A DNA stretch of 64,000 nucleotides from Rhodococcus sp. OK519 (GCF_003051005.1 NZ_QAOW01000002.1:1-64000), one strand, 5' to 3'. Counted from the first letter of the stretch, positions 26,300 through 35,178 are shown. The notes: generated by a model from the sequence alone, not told the origin. Made by a program: numbers and translations.

Positions 26300-26315
26300 T
26301 GTGATCCAATGCACA
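26300..26315. promoter_or_regulatory. CRP/GlxR-like palindrome in the FadD15-like leader
   Basis: TGTGA-TCCAAT-GCACA differs from TGTGA-N6-TCACA at one position. It lies 32-47 bases upstream of the GTG start at 26347. Confidence 0.4.
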
Positions 26316-26346
26316 TCCATCATGTCATTTTTTTGGAGGGGTCAAA

Positions 26347-28134
26347 GTGCGTGAGTATTCGGTTCCACAGTCGTTCACCATTCCGGAAGACGCGTCCATG
26401 GCAGACACTGTGTTCCGATACGAAGCCGAGTGTCCGAACCTCGTGCCCTTCAAGAAGCCCGGCAAGGGCGGCTGGGTCGACGTCACCGCGGCCGAGTTCG
26501 CCCAGCAGGTCAAGGCGGTCGCCAAGGGCCTGATGGCGTCGGGGATCGAACTCGGCGACCGCGTCGCGATCCTGTCGGCCACACGCTTCGAGTGGGTCGT
26601 CCTCGACTACGCGATCTGGACTGCCGGTGGCTGCACCGTTGCGATCTACGACACCTCCTCCGCGGACCAGGCCCAATGGATTCTCGAGGACTCGGCAACA
26701 TCCTTACTCGTGGTCGAGACATCGACCCATGCGGAAACCGTCAAGGACGTCGCCGAGGCCGCCCCGGCCCTCCGTGAGGTCCTGCAGATCGAGGCCGGCG
26801 CGCTCGACGAACTGATCACCCGGGGCAGCGGGATCAGCGACGACGAACTGCACGAGCGCCGGCACCAGGTTCGTGCGTCGTCGCCCGCCACGCTGATCTA
26901 CACCTCCGGCACCACCGGACGCCCCAAGGGCGTGCAGCTGACCCACTCCAACTTCTACGCGGAGTCCGCGGCCGTGCAGATCGCGCTCGGCGACGCGATG
27001 CAGGAGGGCCGGCGCACCCTCATGTTCCTGCCGCTCGCGCACGTGTTCGCGCGCGCGATCTCGTTCGGCGCCTTCGACGCGAAGGTGACGGTCGCCCATA
27101 CCTCCGACCTCACGACGCTGCTCGAGCAGTTCGCGGTGTTCAAGCCCAACTTCATCCTGTCGGTACCGCGCGTGTTCGAGAAGGTCTACAACTCCGCCAA
27201 GCAGAAGGCCGAGGACGGCGGCAAGGGCAAGATCTTCGCCAAGGCGGCCGAGACGGCCATCACGTGGAGCGAGGCCCAGGAATCCGGCGGTGCCGGACTC
27301 GGCCTGCGTCTGCGCCACGGCCTGTTCGACAAGCTCGTGTACTCGAAGCTGCGGGTTGCGCTCGGCGGCGAGTGTGACCGCGCGGTCTCCGGCGGCGCGG
27401 CGCTCGGCGCCCGGCTCGGCCACTTCTTCCGCGGCGTCGGCATCCCCGTCTACGAAGGCTACGGACTCACCGAATCCAGCGCGGCCGTCACGGTCAACAC
27501 CACGCGCGACCAGAAGGTCGGTACGGTCGGCAAGCCGATCAACGGCCACGCCGCGAAGATCGCGGACGACGGTGAGCTGCTGATCCGTGGTCCGGTCGTG
27601 TTCGCCGGCTACTGGCACAACGAGGCAGCCACCGCCGACGCGCTCCGGGACGGCTGGTTCCACACCGGCGATCTCGGCTCGATCGACACCGAGGGCTACG
27701 TGTCGATCACCGGCCGCAAGAAGGAGATAATCGTGACCGCCGGCGGCAAGAACGTCGCGCCCGCGGTGCTCGAGGACGCACTACGCGCGCACCCGCTCGT
27801 CAGCCAGTGCCTGGTGGTCGGTGACGCGAAGCCGTTCATCGGCGCGCTCATCACACTCGATCCGGAGGCCTTGCCCGGCTGGAAGGAGCGCAACGGCCTC
27901 CCCGCCGACACCCCGATCTCCGAGCTGGTCAAGCACCCCGACCTGCTCGCCGAGATCGACTCCGCGGTGGTCGAGGGCAACACGAAGGTGTCGAAACCCG
28001 AACAGATCAAGAAGTACCGTCTCCTCGAGGTCGACTTCACCGTCGAGACCGGCGAGCTCACGCCGACGCTCAAGCTCAAGCGCAACATCATTCACGAGCA
28101 GCACGCAGAGCTGATCGAGCGCATCTACACGTAA
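26347..28134 (+). CDS. long-chain acyl-CoA synthetase, FadD15-like
   Basis: A 595-residue AMP-forming acyl-CoA ligase that activates fatty acids with ATP and CoA. The N-terminus MREYSVPQSFTIPEDASM resembles mycobacterial FadD15. The phosphate-binding motif YTSGTTGRPKG lies near 185, YEGYGLTESSA near 375, WFHTGDLG near 440, and the C-terminal catalytic lysine region reads LTPTLKLKR near 578. All core residues are present. GGAGGGG lies six bases before the GTG start. The 166-base region upstream holds an inverted repeat with a -10-like element and a CRP-like site, so expression is probably responsive to carbon source. A strong hairpin follows. Confidence 0.92.
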   Translation: MREYSVPQSFTIPEDASMADTVFRYEAECPNLVPFKKPGKGGWVDVTAAEFAQQVKAVAKGLMASGIELGDRVAILSATRFEWVVLDYAIWTAGGCTVAIYDTSSADQAQWILEDSATSLLVVETSTHAETVKDVAEAAPALREVLQIEAGALDELITRGSGISDDELHERRHQVRASSPATLIYTSGTTGRPKGVQLTHSNFYAESAAVQIALGDAMQEGRRTLMFLPLAHVFARAISFGAFDAKVTVAHTSDLTTLLEQFAVFKPNFILSVPRVFEKVYNSAKQKAEDGGKGKIFAKAAETAITWSEAQESGGAGLGLRLRHGLFDKLVYSKLRVALGGECDRAVSGGAALGARLGHFFRGVGIPVYEGYGLTESSAAVTVNTTRDQKVGTVGKPINGHAAKIADDGELLIRGPVVFAGYWHNEAATADALRDGWFHTGDLGSIDTEGYVSITGRKKEIIVTAGGKNVAPAVLEDALRAHPLVSQCLVVGDAKPFIGALITLDPEALPGWKERNGLPADTPISELVKHPDLLAEIDSAVVEGNTKVSKPEQIKKYRLLEVDFTVETGELTPTLKLKRNIIHEQHAELIERIYT

Positions 28135-28150
28135 GCACGGCAACGGTTTC

Positions 28151-28187
28151 CGGGCCCGGACACGACGTCACGTCGCGTCCGGGCCCG
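28151..28187. terminator. bidirectional 11-bp hairpin terminator
   Basis: CGGGCCCGGAC pairs with GTCCGGGCCCG. A second inner stem (CGACG-TCA-CGTCG) stacks on it after one mismatch. It separates the FadD15-like gene from the convergent mycothiol-isomerase-like gene. Confidence 0.85.
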
Positions 28188-28204
28188 CGTCGTATCGGCG
28201 TCTC

Positions 28205-28960
28205 CTACAACGCCACGGCGTTCAGGAGGTCCTGCGCGACGGAGTGATCGCCGACCGTGTCGAGACCGGCGAGCGGACGTCGACGCCACATCGCGAGCAA
28301 TAGGTCCTGCGCCGGGCCACGCAACGCCACATCGCCTTTGCGGTGCTCCCGTGTCACCACGACCGCCCCCGGCTCGAACGCGAGGTGCCATTCGGCGGCG
28401 GCCGCGTCGGTGCCGTGCAGATGGATCGTGCGGCCGTCGAGTGATTCCGGCAGCTTGCCGGCACTCGCGAGGCGGCCGAGGAACACGTGCGCCCACTCGT
28501 CCACCCCGTCGGCCGCTGCCCCCGCTTCGAGCGCCGGGACGTCCGGCCCACCGGCCGCGCTGATCGCATCGGAGACATCGACCCGGTGGATCGAGACCTC
28601 GTGCGCCTGCCGACGGATCCACCACCCCACCGTGCCCGGACCGACCATCGTCGGGACCGGGTGATCGGCGCCGTGCCGATCGAACTCGGCGAGCACCGCG
28701 TCGAGAGCGGCGCGGTAGGCCGCAACGCATTCGGGACCTCGCGGCATGTCACCGTCCCGGTGAATCTCCGCCAGCGGCGTCCCCGGCTCCGCCCGCAGCG
28801 CGGCCGCCACCCACAGGTGCACCTTCCCGGTGTGACGCAGCACGTGCTCGACGGTCCATCCCGGCACCGCCGGAACCCGTTCCGCAAGGGCCTCGACGGG
28901 GGTGCCCGCCAGCAGTCTGCCCTGAGTGCGTAACGCGGACAGCAGGTGTGGGGTATCCAT
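28205..28960 (-). CDS. DinB-fold, maleylpyruvate isomerase-like (mycothiol-linked) protein
   Basis: A 251-residue protein of the actinobacterial family annotated as maleylpyruvate isomerase/mycothiol-dependent (TIGR03083-type). It has the DinB four-helix region with PGWTVEHVLRHTGKVHLW (33-50), an RRQAHEVSIHRVD segment near 120 carrying a typical metal His, and a C-terminal SCP2/MDMPI-like part (GDVALRGPAQDLLLAMWRRR). Family members may use mycothiol as thiol cofactor, but most are uncharacterised. The start overlaps the stop of the upstream hydrolase by one base (TGATG), a sign of translational coupling. Confidence 0.85.
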   Translation of the reverse strand: MDTPHLLSALRTQGRLLAGTPVEALAERVPAVPGWTVEHVLRHTGKVHLWVAAALRAEPGTPLAEIHRDGDMPRGPECVAAYRAALDAVLAEFDRHGADHPVPTMVGPGTVGWWIRRQAHEVSIHRVDVSDAISAAGGPDVPALEAGAAADGVDEWAHVFLGRLASAGKLPESLDGRTIHLHGTDAAAAEWHLAFEPGAVVVTREHRKGDVALRGPAQDLLLAMWRRRPLAGLDTVGDHSVAQDLLNAVAL

Positions 28961-29595
28961 CAACCCACGGTAGCGCCGAGGACGAACTCCGCGACGTCGT
29001 CGGTGACGGCTCGGTGGATCTTCTCGTGCAGTAGATCGTGGCCGGCATCGGCGTACTCGCGCAGCTCGAGCCCGGCCGCACCCGCCGACCACCCACGGAC
29101 GCCGTCGATCGGAGCGAGCCTGTCGTCGACGCCGTGGACGGCCAGCACGGGGAAACCGGGGTCCGTGAAGTCGGATGTCTCACTGTGCCCCGCAACCGAT
29201 TTGGGGGTTCCACACAGGACGGCCGCCCGGAAGGGGGCGAGCTCACGGCGAAGCAGGGTGATCGCGACCGCCGCACCGAGCGAATGCCCCATCACCACGA
29301 GCGGCAGACCGGGGCGGTCGTCGACGGCAAGGCCGGTCAGCCGGGCGGCGTCGTCCGCCAGATCGGTGAGTGCACCGGGCGTGCCGGGCGTGCCCTCCGA
29401 CAGTCCGTGGCCGGCCTGGTCGATGCCCCACATCTCGATGTCGTGGTCGGCGAGTCCCGCCGCGAAGCGATGGTAGTGCCCGGTGTGCTGTCCCATGCCG
29501 TGCAGGAACACCAGTCCGGCGCGGGGGTGGCCACCCCCGGCGAGCGGCCAGCGACGGTAGTGGACCTGTCCGGTAGCCCCGGAGAAGAACGGCAT
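28960..29595 (-). CDS. alpha/beta hydrolase, monoacylglycerol lipase-like
   Basis: A 211-residue serine hydrolase. The oxyanion segment is LVFLHGMGQHTGHYHRFA (28-45), the nucleophile elbow GHSLGAAVA lies near 98, the acid is in VHGVDDRLAP near 160, and the base in DAGHDLLHE near 188. The GIDQAGHGLSEG segment near 57 is typical of monoacylglycerol lipase-like proteins. The gene is shorter than most family members (about 270), with a reduced lid region. It has GGGAGA before the ATG and is coupled through TGATG to the mycothiol-isomerase-like gene. The substrate is unknown, probably a lipid ester. Confidence 0.88.
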   Translation of the reverse strand: MPFFSGATGQVHYRRWPLAGGGHPRAGLVFLHGMGQHTGHYHRFAAGLADHDIEMWGIDQAGHGLSEGTPGTPGALTDLADDAARLTGLAVDDRPGLPLVVMGHSLGAAVAITLLRRELAPFRAAVLCGTPKSVAGHSETSDFTDPGFPVLAVHGVDDRLAPIDGVRGWSAGAAGLELREYADAGHDLLHEKIHRAVTDDVAEFVLGATVG

Positions 29596-29688
29596 GCGCT
29601 CATTCTCCCGGTTCTTCGCGTCGCACGCCTCCCCCACCTGTCGGCGGGCGGTGACACAATCGCCCGAACCGACGGGGAAGGGGGCGCG

Positions 29689-32600
29689 ATGTTCCTGCTC
29701 GACGACGTGATCGTGTACAGCACCGGGGATCTCACGGTGGCGGCATCGTGCGAGTTCGCCCTGCTCCGACGAGTCGACGGACTCCTCGGACTCGCCACCG
29801 CGGAACGCGGTGTGGCCACCGACCCGATGTTGCAGCGCGCTTCGCTGCTCGGAGAGGCTCACGAACGCCGGGTGCGCGACGACTTCGAGGCCCGCTACGG
29901 GCGCGTCGAGTCCCTGCCCCCACCCGACTACACCTCCGTCGGTCTGTTCGACGCGCAGCACGCCACCATCGCGGCGGCGCTCGACGGAGCCCCGGTGATC
30001 CACCAGGGCACGTTCTTCGACGGTCGGTTCCTCGGCTTCTGCGACTTCCTGGTCCGCGAGGATCACGAGGACCGGGAACGCGCCTCCTACGCGGTGTACG
30101 ACGCGAAACTGTCCCGCCATGTCGAGGTATCCGCACTGCTGCAACTGGCCGCGTACGCGGATGCCCTCGACGCCGCCGGCATTCGTCCCGCGGAGAAGGT
30201 GCACCTGCTGCTCGGGGACGGCTCCGACTCGGCGCACTCGCTGGCGGATCTCCTGCCGGTGTATCGCGCGCGCCGCTCGGCACTCCAACGTGTCCTCGAC
30301 GAACACCGCGCCGACGGTGCGCCCGCCGTGTGGGGCGACGAGCGGTACGTCGCGTGTGGACGGTGCGGGGCGTGCGCCCCGGAGATCGAGAGCCGTCGCG
30401 ACGTGATGCTGGTGGCGGGAATTCGCGCGAGCAGTCGTCAGAAACTCGTGTCCGCGGGCGTCACCACGATCGACGCGCTGGCAACGAGAACGGACTCGGT
30501 CCCCGATCTGCCCGACGCGACGCTCCGCGGCCTGCGCGCTCAGGCCGCAATTCAGGTCCGCCAGGAATCGTCCGGCACCGAGGAGTTCGAGATCTTCGCT
30601 CCCTCCGCGCTGGCGGTGCTGCCGCAACCCGATGCCGGTGACATCTACTTCGACTTCGAGGGCGATCCGCTGTGGGCCCAATCGGGTTCGACGGAGTGGG
30701 GCCTCGAATACCTCTTCGGTGTCCTCGAAGAACCCGAGGTCGGCGACACGCCGCGCTTCCTGGCCTTCTGGGCCCACGATCGCGCCGAGGAGCGACGCGC
30801 GCTGCTGGCCTTCCTCGACTACGTCCAGGCCCGCCGCACCGCCCATCCGGGGATGCACGTGTACCACTACGCGGCGTACGAGAAGTCCGCGCTGCTGCGC
30901 CTGGCCGGACGTCACGGCGTCGGTGAGGAGACAGTCGACGAACTGCTGCGGGACGGCGTGCTGGTGGATCTCTACCCGATCGTCCGAGCGTCGCTCCGGA
31001 TCGGCGAACGGTCGTACAGCATCAAGAGACTCGAACCGCTCTACATGGGCACGCAACTGCGGGGCAGCGGTGTCACCACCGCGGCCGACTCGGTTGTCGC
31101 GTACGCCCGCTTCTGCGAACTGCGCGATCGAGGCCGACCCGACGACGCCGCGGCCGTGCTCCACGAGATCTGCGACTACAACGAGGACGACTGCGTCTCC
31201 ACCCGCGAACTCCGCAACTGGCTGCTGACCCAGGCCGCCGAGCACGGCGTCTCCTTGCACCCTCACGAAACCGTCCCGTCCACAACCGAACCCGACGAAG
31301 ACAGCGCCGCCGAGCGCGCGCTACGCGGTTTCGCCGGCGACGGCCCCGCTGCGGTACGCACGGCAGACCAGCAGGCCGCCGCCCTGACAGCCGCCGCCGT
31401 CGGGTATCACCGACGGGAGCGGAAGCCGTTTTGGTGGGCGCACTTCGCCCGTCTGAGTGACCCGGTGGACGAGTGGCCCGAGGCCCGCGACGTGCTGCTG
31501 GTGGACGACGTCGTGGTGGAGCAGGGCTGGCACACGAGCACCCCGAGGCAGCGAAAACTGCGACGGCACCTCCGGATCACCGGCCGCTTCGGTACCGGGA
31601 GCACAGTGGCGCCGGGAGCCGAGGTCTTCCCGCTGTACGACCAGGCGGTTCCCGGCGCCAAGACCGCGGCCCGCTCGGGGCAGCGTGTCTGGTCGACGGC
31701 TGTCGTGCTCTCCGTGGGCTCGGACACCGACTTCCGGGACGTCGTCGTGGTCGAGGAGTTGCTGACAGGAGATGTCGAGCACGACGGCGTCCCGATGGCG
31801 CTCGCGCCCGGGCATCCGATCGCGACACTCCGGATCGAGCGCTCCATCGAGGAATTCGCGGAGACAACGGCGTCCGCGCTGCCCGCCCTGCCTGCGAACG
31901 CGGCGACCGACCTGCTCAGACGAGTGCCGCCGCGCACCCGCAGCGGGGCCGGGCTGCCGCCTGTCGCGGGGTCCGACCACACGATCGCCATCGCGACCGC
32001 GCTGCTCGATCTCGATGACTCGTACCTCGCCGTGCATGGGCCGCCCGGCACCGGAAAGACGTTCACCGGCGGCCGCGTCATCGCCCGCCTCGTGACCGAA
32101 CACGGGTGGCGGATCGGGGTGGTCGCGCAGTCGCACGCGGTGGTGGAGAACATGCTCGACGCGGTCGTCGACGCCGGACTCGACGGTGCGTCGGTCGCGA
32201 AGAAGGCAGACCGCGCCGAGGGCCGCCGCTGGACCGCGATCACCGCCACCGACTACCCGCGCTTTCTCGCCGCCGCCACCGCGGGGTGTGTCATCGGCGG
32301 GACTGCCTGGGATTTCGCGCATTCCGAGCGAGTTCCGGTGAACAGTCTCGATCTCCTGGTGATCGACGAGGCCGGGCAGTTCGCGCTCGCGAACACAGTC
32401 GCGGTGAGCGCGTCGGCGCGCAACCTGCTTCTTCTCGGCGACCCGCAGCAGCTCCCGCAGGTCAGCCAGGGCACGCATCCCGAACCGGTCGACGAGTCCG
32501 CGCTGGGCTGGCTGGCGGCAGGGCACGACGCCCTGCCCCGTGACCGCGGCTACTTCCTCGGCCGCACGTGGCGCATGCATCCCGCCCTGTGCGCGCGGGT

Positions 32601-33222
32601 GTCGGCGCTGTCCTACGACGACCGGCTCCGCTCGGAGGAGGCCGTGACCACCGCGCGGCACCTGGCGGGCGTCGAACCCGGGGTGCACACCGAAATCGTC
32701 GAGCACGCCGGGAGATCGACCGATTCCGAGGAGGAATCGTCCGCGATCGTTGCCAAGATCCGATCGCTGCTGGGCCGGGACTGGACCGATGCGAGTGCCT
32801 TCGACGGCGCCCGGCCGCTCGGCCAGTCCGACGTCCTCGTCGTGGCGCCGTTCAACGCGCAGGTCGCGAGGCTCCGGCACGACCTCTCGGCGGCGGGTCT
32901 CCCGGACGTCCTCGTCGGGACCGTCGACAAGTTCCAGGGACGTCAGGCGGCCGTCGTCCTGGTGTCGATGACCGCGTCGACCGCCGACGACGCGCCACGC
33001 GGAATGTCTTTCCTGCTGTCCCGCAACCGTCTGAATGTGGCTCTCTCACGTGGCAAGTGGTGCGCGGTCGTCGTGCGGTCACGCACCTTCACGCACTACC
33101 TTCCGTCGACGCCTGCCGCCCTCACCGAGTTGGGAGCTTTCCTGCGACTGGCCCCGGAACCTGCCCGGGACACCGCCCCCGCACATTCAGGTCAGCCGAA
33201 GCATTTGCCTTCCCCGCGATAG
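29689..33222 (+). CDS. TM0106-type RecB-like nuclease / exonuclease / SF1 helicase fusion
   Basis: A 1177-residue multi-domain DNA-processing protein. The N-terminal part has a RecB-like nuclease (CDF, then VYDAKLSRH near 138, then LLQLAAYADAL). A Cys cluster CGRCGACAPE near 225 is a possible metal site. A DnaQ/RNase-H-like domain follows (DFEGDPLW near 323, YHYAAYEKSALLRL, YNEDDCVSTREL). The C-terminal SF1 helicase has Walker A GPPGTGKT near 785, DEAGQ near 893, GDPQQLPQVS, TWRMHP, DKFQGRQA and RNRLNVALSRGK. All motifs look intact. It is the probable orthologue of M. tuberculosis Rv1251c. Its 3' end overlaps a convergent gene by 31 bases. A repair or defence role is inferred only. Confidence 0.92.
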   Translation: MFLLDDVIVYSTGDLTVAASCEFALLRRVDGLLGLATAERGVATDPMLQRASLLGEAHERRVRDDFEARYGRVESLPPPDYTSVGLFDAQHATIAAALDGAPVIHQGTFFDGRFLGFCDFLVREDHEDRERASYAVYDAKLSRHVEVSALLQLAAYADALDAAGIRPAEKVHLLLGDGSDSAHSLADLLPVYRARRSALQRVLDEHRADGAPAVWGDERYVACGRCGACAPEIESRRDVMLVAGIRASSRQKLVSAGVTTIDALATRTDSVPDLPDATLRGLRAQAAIQVRQESSGTEEFEIFAPSALAVLPQPDAGDIYFDFEGDPLWAQSGSTEWGLEYLFGVLEEPEVGDTPRFLAFWAHDRAEERRALLAFLDYVQARRTAHPGMHVYHYAAYEKSALLRLAGRHGVGEETVDELLRDGVLVDLYPIVRASLRIGERSYSIKRLEPLYMGTQLRGSGVTTAADSVVAYARFCELRDRGRPDDAAAVLHEICDYNEDDCVSTRELRNWLLTQAAEHGVSLHPHETVPSTTEPDEDSAAERALRGFAGDGPAAVRTADQQAAALTAAAVGYHRRERKPFWWAHFARLSDPVDEWPEARDVLLVDDVVVEQGWHTSTPRQRKLRRHLRITGRFGTGSTVAPGAEVFPLYDQAVPGAKTAARSGQRVWSTAVVLSVGSDTDFRDVVVVEELLTGDVEHDGVPMALAPGHPIATLRIERSIEEFAETTASALPALPANAATDLLRRVPPRTRSGAGLPPVAGSDHTIAIATALLDLDDSYLAVHGPPGTGKTFTGGRVIARLVTEHGWRIGVVAQSHAVVENMLDAVVDAGLDGASVAKKADRAEGRRWTAITATDYPRFLAAATAGCVIGGTAWDFAHSERVPVNSLDLLVIDEAGQFALANTVAVSASARNLLLLGDPQQLPQVSQGTHPEPVDESALGWLAAGHDALPRDRGYFLGRTWRMHPALCARVSALSYDDRLRSEEAVTTARHLAGVEPGVHTEIVEHAGRSTDSEEESSAIVAKIRSLLGRDWTDASAFDGARPLGQSDVLVVAPFNAQVARLRHDLSAAGLPDVLVGTVDKFQGRQAAVVLVSMTASTADDAPRGMSFLLSRNRLNVALSRGKWCAVVVRSRTFTHYLPSTPAALTELGAFLRLAPEPARDTAPAHSGQPKHLPSPR

Positions 33223-34370
33223 GTCGGCGTCGCCGTGGCGTGGCCATCCTCGTCCACGAGATGGATCTCGGTGAATCGTTCGCACAGCTCGCCGGCCTTC
33301 GCGTGGCGGAACCACACCCGGTCGCCCACCGCGAGTTCGGCCGCGGCGGCACCCGACACGGGTGTCTGCACCTCGCCCGCGCCCTCGTTACGCGACAGCG
33401 TCAACCCGCTCGGCCACACCGGAGTGGGGACGCGCGTCTTCCCGGCCGGCCCCGAGGCGATGTAGCCACCACCGAACAGCGTGGTGATCTTCGGTGTCGG
33501 CTTGCGCACCGCGGGCAGCGCGAAGAACATGGCCGGACGCGGCGAGAACGAGTGGTAGCGGTCGAACAGCGTCGGCACGTACAGGCCGGAACCCGCAGTC
33601 ACCTCGGTGACGACGGCGTCGGCCGAACTGACCTCCAGCGAACCCGTCCCACCGCTGTTGACGATTTCGAGTTCGCCCACCTCGGCCGAGACCGCTGCGA
33701 CGACAGCGCCTCTACGGGTGGCGAGTTCGGCGGCCGATGCCTTCTTGACCATCCGCACCGCGAAGCTGGTGTCGGGCAGCCCCGCGATCTGCGCCTCGTA
33801 GAACATCACTCCGACCACGGCGAACCCCCGATCGGCAGCGGCGCGCGCGACACGCGCCACCTGATGAGGCTCCCTCAGCGGCGACCGCCGCACCCCGAGG
33901 TGCGCGGGGCCCAGGCGCAACGACGCGTCGATGTCGAGGCAGACCCTCGGTCGCACGCGGTCGGAGCCGACCGCGTCCCGGATCAGGTCCAACTGGGCGA
34001 CGTCGTCGACCATGAGAGTGATCCGGTCGAGAAGGGAACTGTCCGAGCCGAGTTGGGCCAGCGCCGCGCGATCGACCGTGGGGTACCCCATCAGCACGTC
34101 CTGCGCACCCTGCTGCGCGAGCCAGATGGCCTCGCGCAGCGAGTACGACATGATGCCGCGGAAGCCGCCGGAGGCGGTGAGCCCGGCGCCGAGCGCGATC
34201 TCGAGGACGGCCCGGCACCGCACCGACTTGCTCGCAACCCGTACCGGCGTACCCTCCGCGCGCCGGACCAGGTCAGCTGCGTTCGTCTGCAGTGTCGCCA
34301 GATCGAGTGCCGCCAGCGGCGGGTCGAGACTCGCGGTAGCAGCAGTCAGGCGGCCGATCGTGGCAGTCAC
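33192..34370 (-). CDS. fold-type III PLP enzyme, D-amino acid deaminase/aldolase-like (alanine racemase N-fold)
   Basis: A 392-residue protein with the alanine-racemase-like TIM barrel. The PLP lysine sits in PVRVASKSVRCRAVLE near residue 48. The C-terminal beta domain reads KITTLFGGGYIASG and ends in VDEDGHATATPTYRGEGKCFG with probable metal ligands, as in D-threonine aldolase/D-serine dehydratase relatives. It corresponds to M. tuberculosis Rv1769-type proteins. It starts with GTG and overlaps the helicase gene tail-to-tail by 31 bases. A palindrome resembling the one at the TetR promoter lies about 70 bases upstream, so TetR may control it. The true substrate is unknown. Confidence 0.85.
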   Translation of the reverse strand: MTATIGRLTAATASLDPPLAALDLATLQTNAADLVRRAEGTPVRVASKSVRCRAVLEIALGAGLTASGGFRGIMSYSLREAIWLAQQGAQDVLMGYPTVDRAALAQLGSDSSLLDRITLMVDDVAQLDLIRDAVGSDRVRPRVCLDIDASLRLGPAHLGVRRSPLREPHQVARVARAAADRGFAVVGVMFYEAQIAGLPDTSFAVRMVKKASAAELATRRGAVVAAVSAEVGELEIVNSGGTGSLEVSSADAVVTEVTAGSGLYVPTLFDRYHSFSPRPAMFFALPAVRKPTPKITTLFGGGYIASGPAGKTRVPTPVWPSGLTLSRNEGAGEVQTPVSGAAAAELAVGDRVWFRHAKAGELCERFTEIHLVDEDGHATATPTYRGEGKCFG

Positions 34371-34429
34371 ATCAGTTCCGTTCGTCGATCCCGTCGAACA
34401 CGCGGGAGGCGGGCGTCCGGATCAGTCGA

Positions 34430-35101
34430 TCACTCTACTGAACGATTGTCCAGATCAGTTGTCGGCTCGACGGCCTTGGTCCCGACGATGCGGACGAGAT
34501 CGTCCAACTCGGTGACGATCGCGTTGCTGTCGCGGTCGACGAGCCAGCGCAGCACGATTCCATCGATGACCGCGAGCGCGAATCGGGCGATAGCCTCGAC
34601 CGGTTCCGTCCACGTGCAGCCTGTGCGGCGTGCGCTCTCCTCGAGAAACACGGTGGCCTCGATGTCCATGACCCGGTACTGCTCGTCTGCGACACTCCCG
34701 GCGACCGGCGCGCCTGCGGCGCGTTGCCGCAGGGCATAGGCGGTGATCTCGTAGGTGAGCAACTGGCGATCCGCTGTCGCCTCGATGAGCGGCCACATCC
34801 CGGTAAGACCCGTGTGGAGCACCTCGCGCAGATCGCGCAGTCCGTTGAGTTCCTGCGCGTCCCACACCGACGCGAACGCCTCGCGCATTCCTGCGCTGAG
34901 CTGTAGCACCAGGCTCTCCGCCATGGCCGTTATCAGCGCTTCCTTGCTCTCGAAGCAGTAGTGCACCACGCCCAGGGATACGCCGGCTTCCTCGGCCACG
35001 GCCCGGATCGTCACCGCAGCTATCCCACCCCGTTCGGCAATGTTCAACGCCGCTTCGACGAGTTGGGCGCGGCGCTCTTCCGCTGGAAGCCGATTCAACA
35101 T
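34430..35101 (-). CDS. TetR-family transcriptional regulator
   Basis: A 223-residue regulator. The N-terminal helix-turn-helix is typical: QLVEAALNIAERGGIAAVTI, then AVAEEAGVSLGVVHYCFESKEALI (residues 10-57). The C-terminal ligand domain is helical with no recognisable effector signature. A -10-like TACGAT lies six bases before the ATG without a ribosome binding site, so the mRNA may be leaderless. A palindrome TGGACG-CT-CGTCCA sits between this gene and the divergent flavoprotein gene. A similar one occurs near the 3' end of this gene, upstream of the PLP enzyme. Autoregulation and control of the neighbours is inferred. Confidence 0.92.
   Translation of the reverse strand: MLNRLPAEERRAQLVEAALNIAERGGIAAVTIRAVAEEAGVSLGVVHYCFESKEALITAMAESLVLQLSAGMREAFASVWDAQELNGLRDLREVLHTGLTGMWPLIEATADRQLLTYEITAYALRQRAAGAPVAGSVADEQYRVMDIEATVFLEESARRTGCTWTEPVEAIARFALAVIDGIVLRWLVDRDSNAIVTELDDLVRIVGTKAVEPTTDLDNRSVE
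34439..34452. promoter_or_regulatory. candidate TetR operator upstream of the PLP enzyme gene
   Basis: TGAACGATTGTCCA is an inverted repeat with one mismatch (TGGAC-N4-GTTCA on the other strand). It shares the pattern TGGAC-N4-GTYCA with the palindrome at 35148-35161. It lies inside the end of the tetR coding region, 69-82 bases before the PLP enzyme start. Confidence 0.4.
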
Positions 35102-35107
35102 CCCATG

Positions 35108-35113
35108 ATCGTA
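35108..35113 (-). promoter_or_regulatory. -10-like element, leaderless start of tetR
   Basis: On the minus strand TACGAT is followed six bases later by the ATG at 35101. Confidence 0.5.
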
Positions 35114-35147
35114 AAACCCGAAAGGGAAAAAACGTGTCTCATTTGCC

Positions 35148-35161
35148 TGGACGCTCGTCCA
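35148..35161. promoter_or_regulatory. candidate TetR operator between tetR and flavoprotein gene
   Basis: TGGACG-CT-CGTCCA is a perfect 6-bp inverted repeat in the 77-base divergent intergenic region. Confidence 0.45.
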
Positions 35162-35178
35162 AGTGGATAGTTGCGTGA

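Noticed and set aside
29038-29688. In-frame extension before the nuclease-helicase start
   Set aside because: It overlaps the hydrolase gene on the other strand, has shadow composition and lacks a start signal; ATG 29689 follows GGGGAAGGGGG.
31321-32880. 519-codon open frame antisense to the helicase gene
   Set aside because: It covers the helicase motifs on the other strand and contains no recognisable domain.
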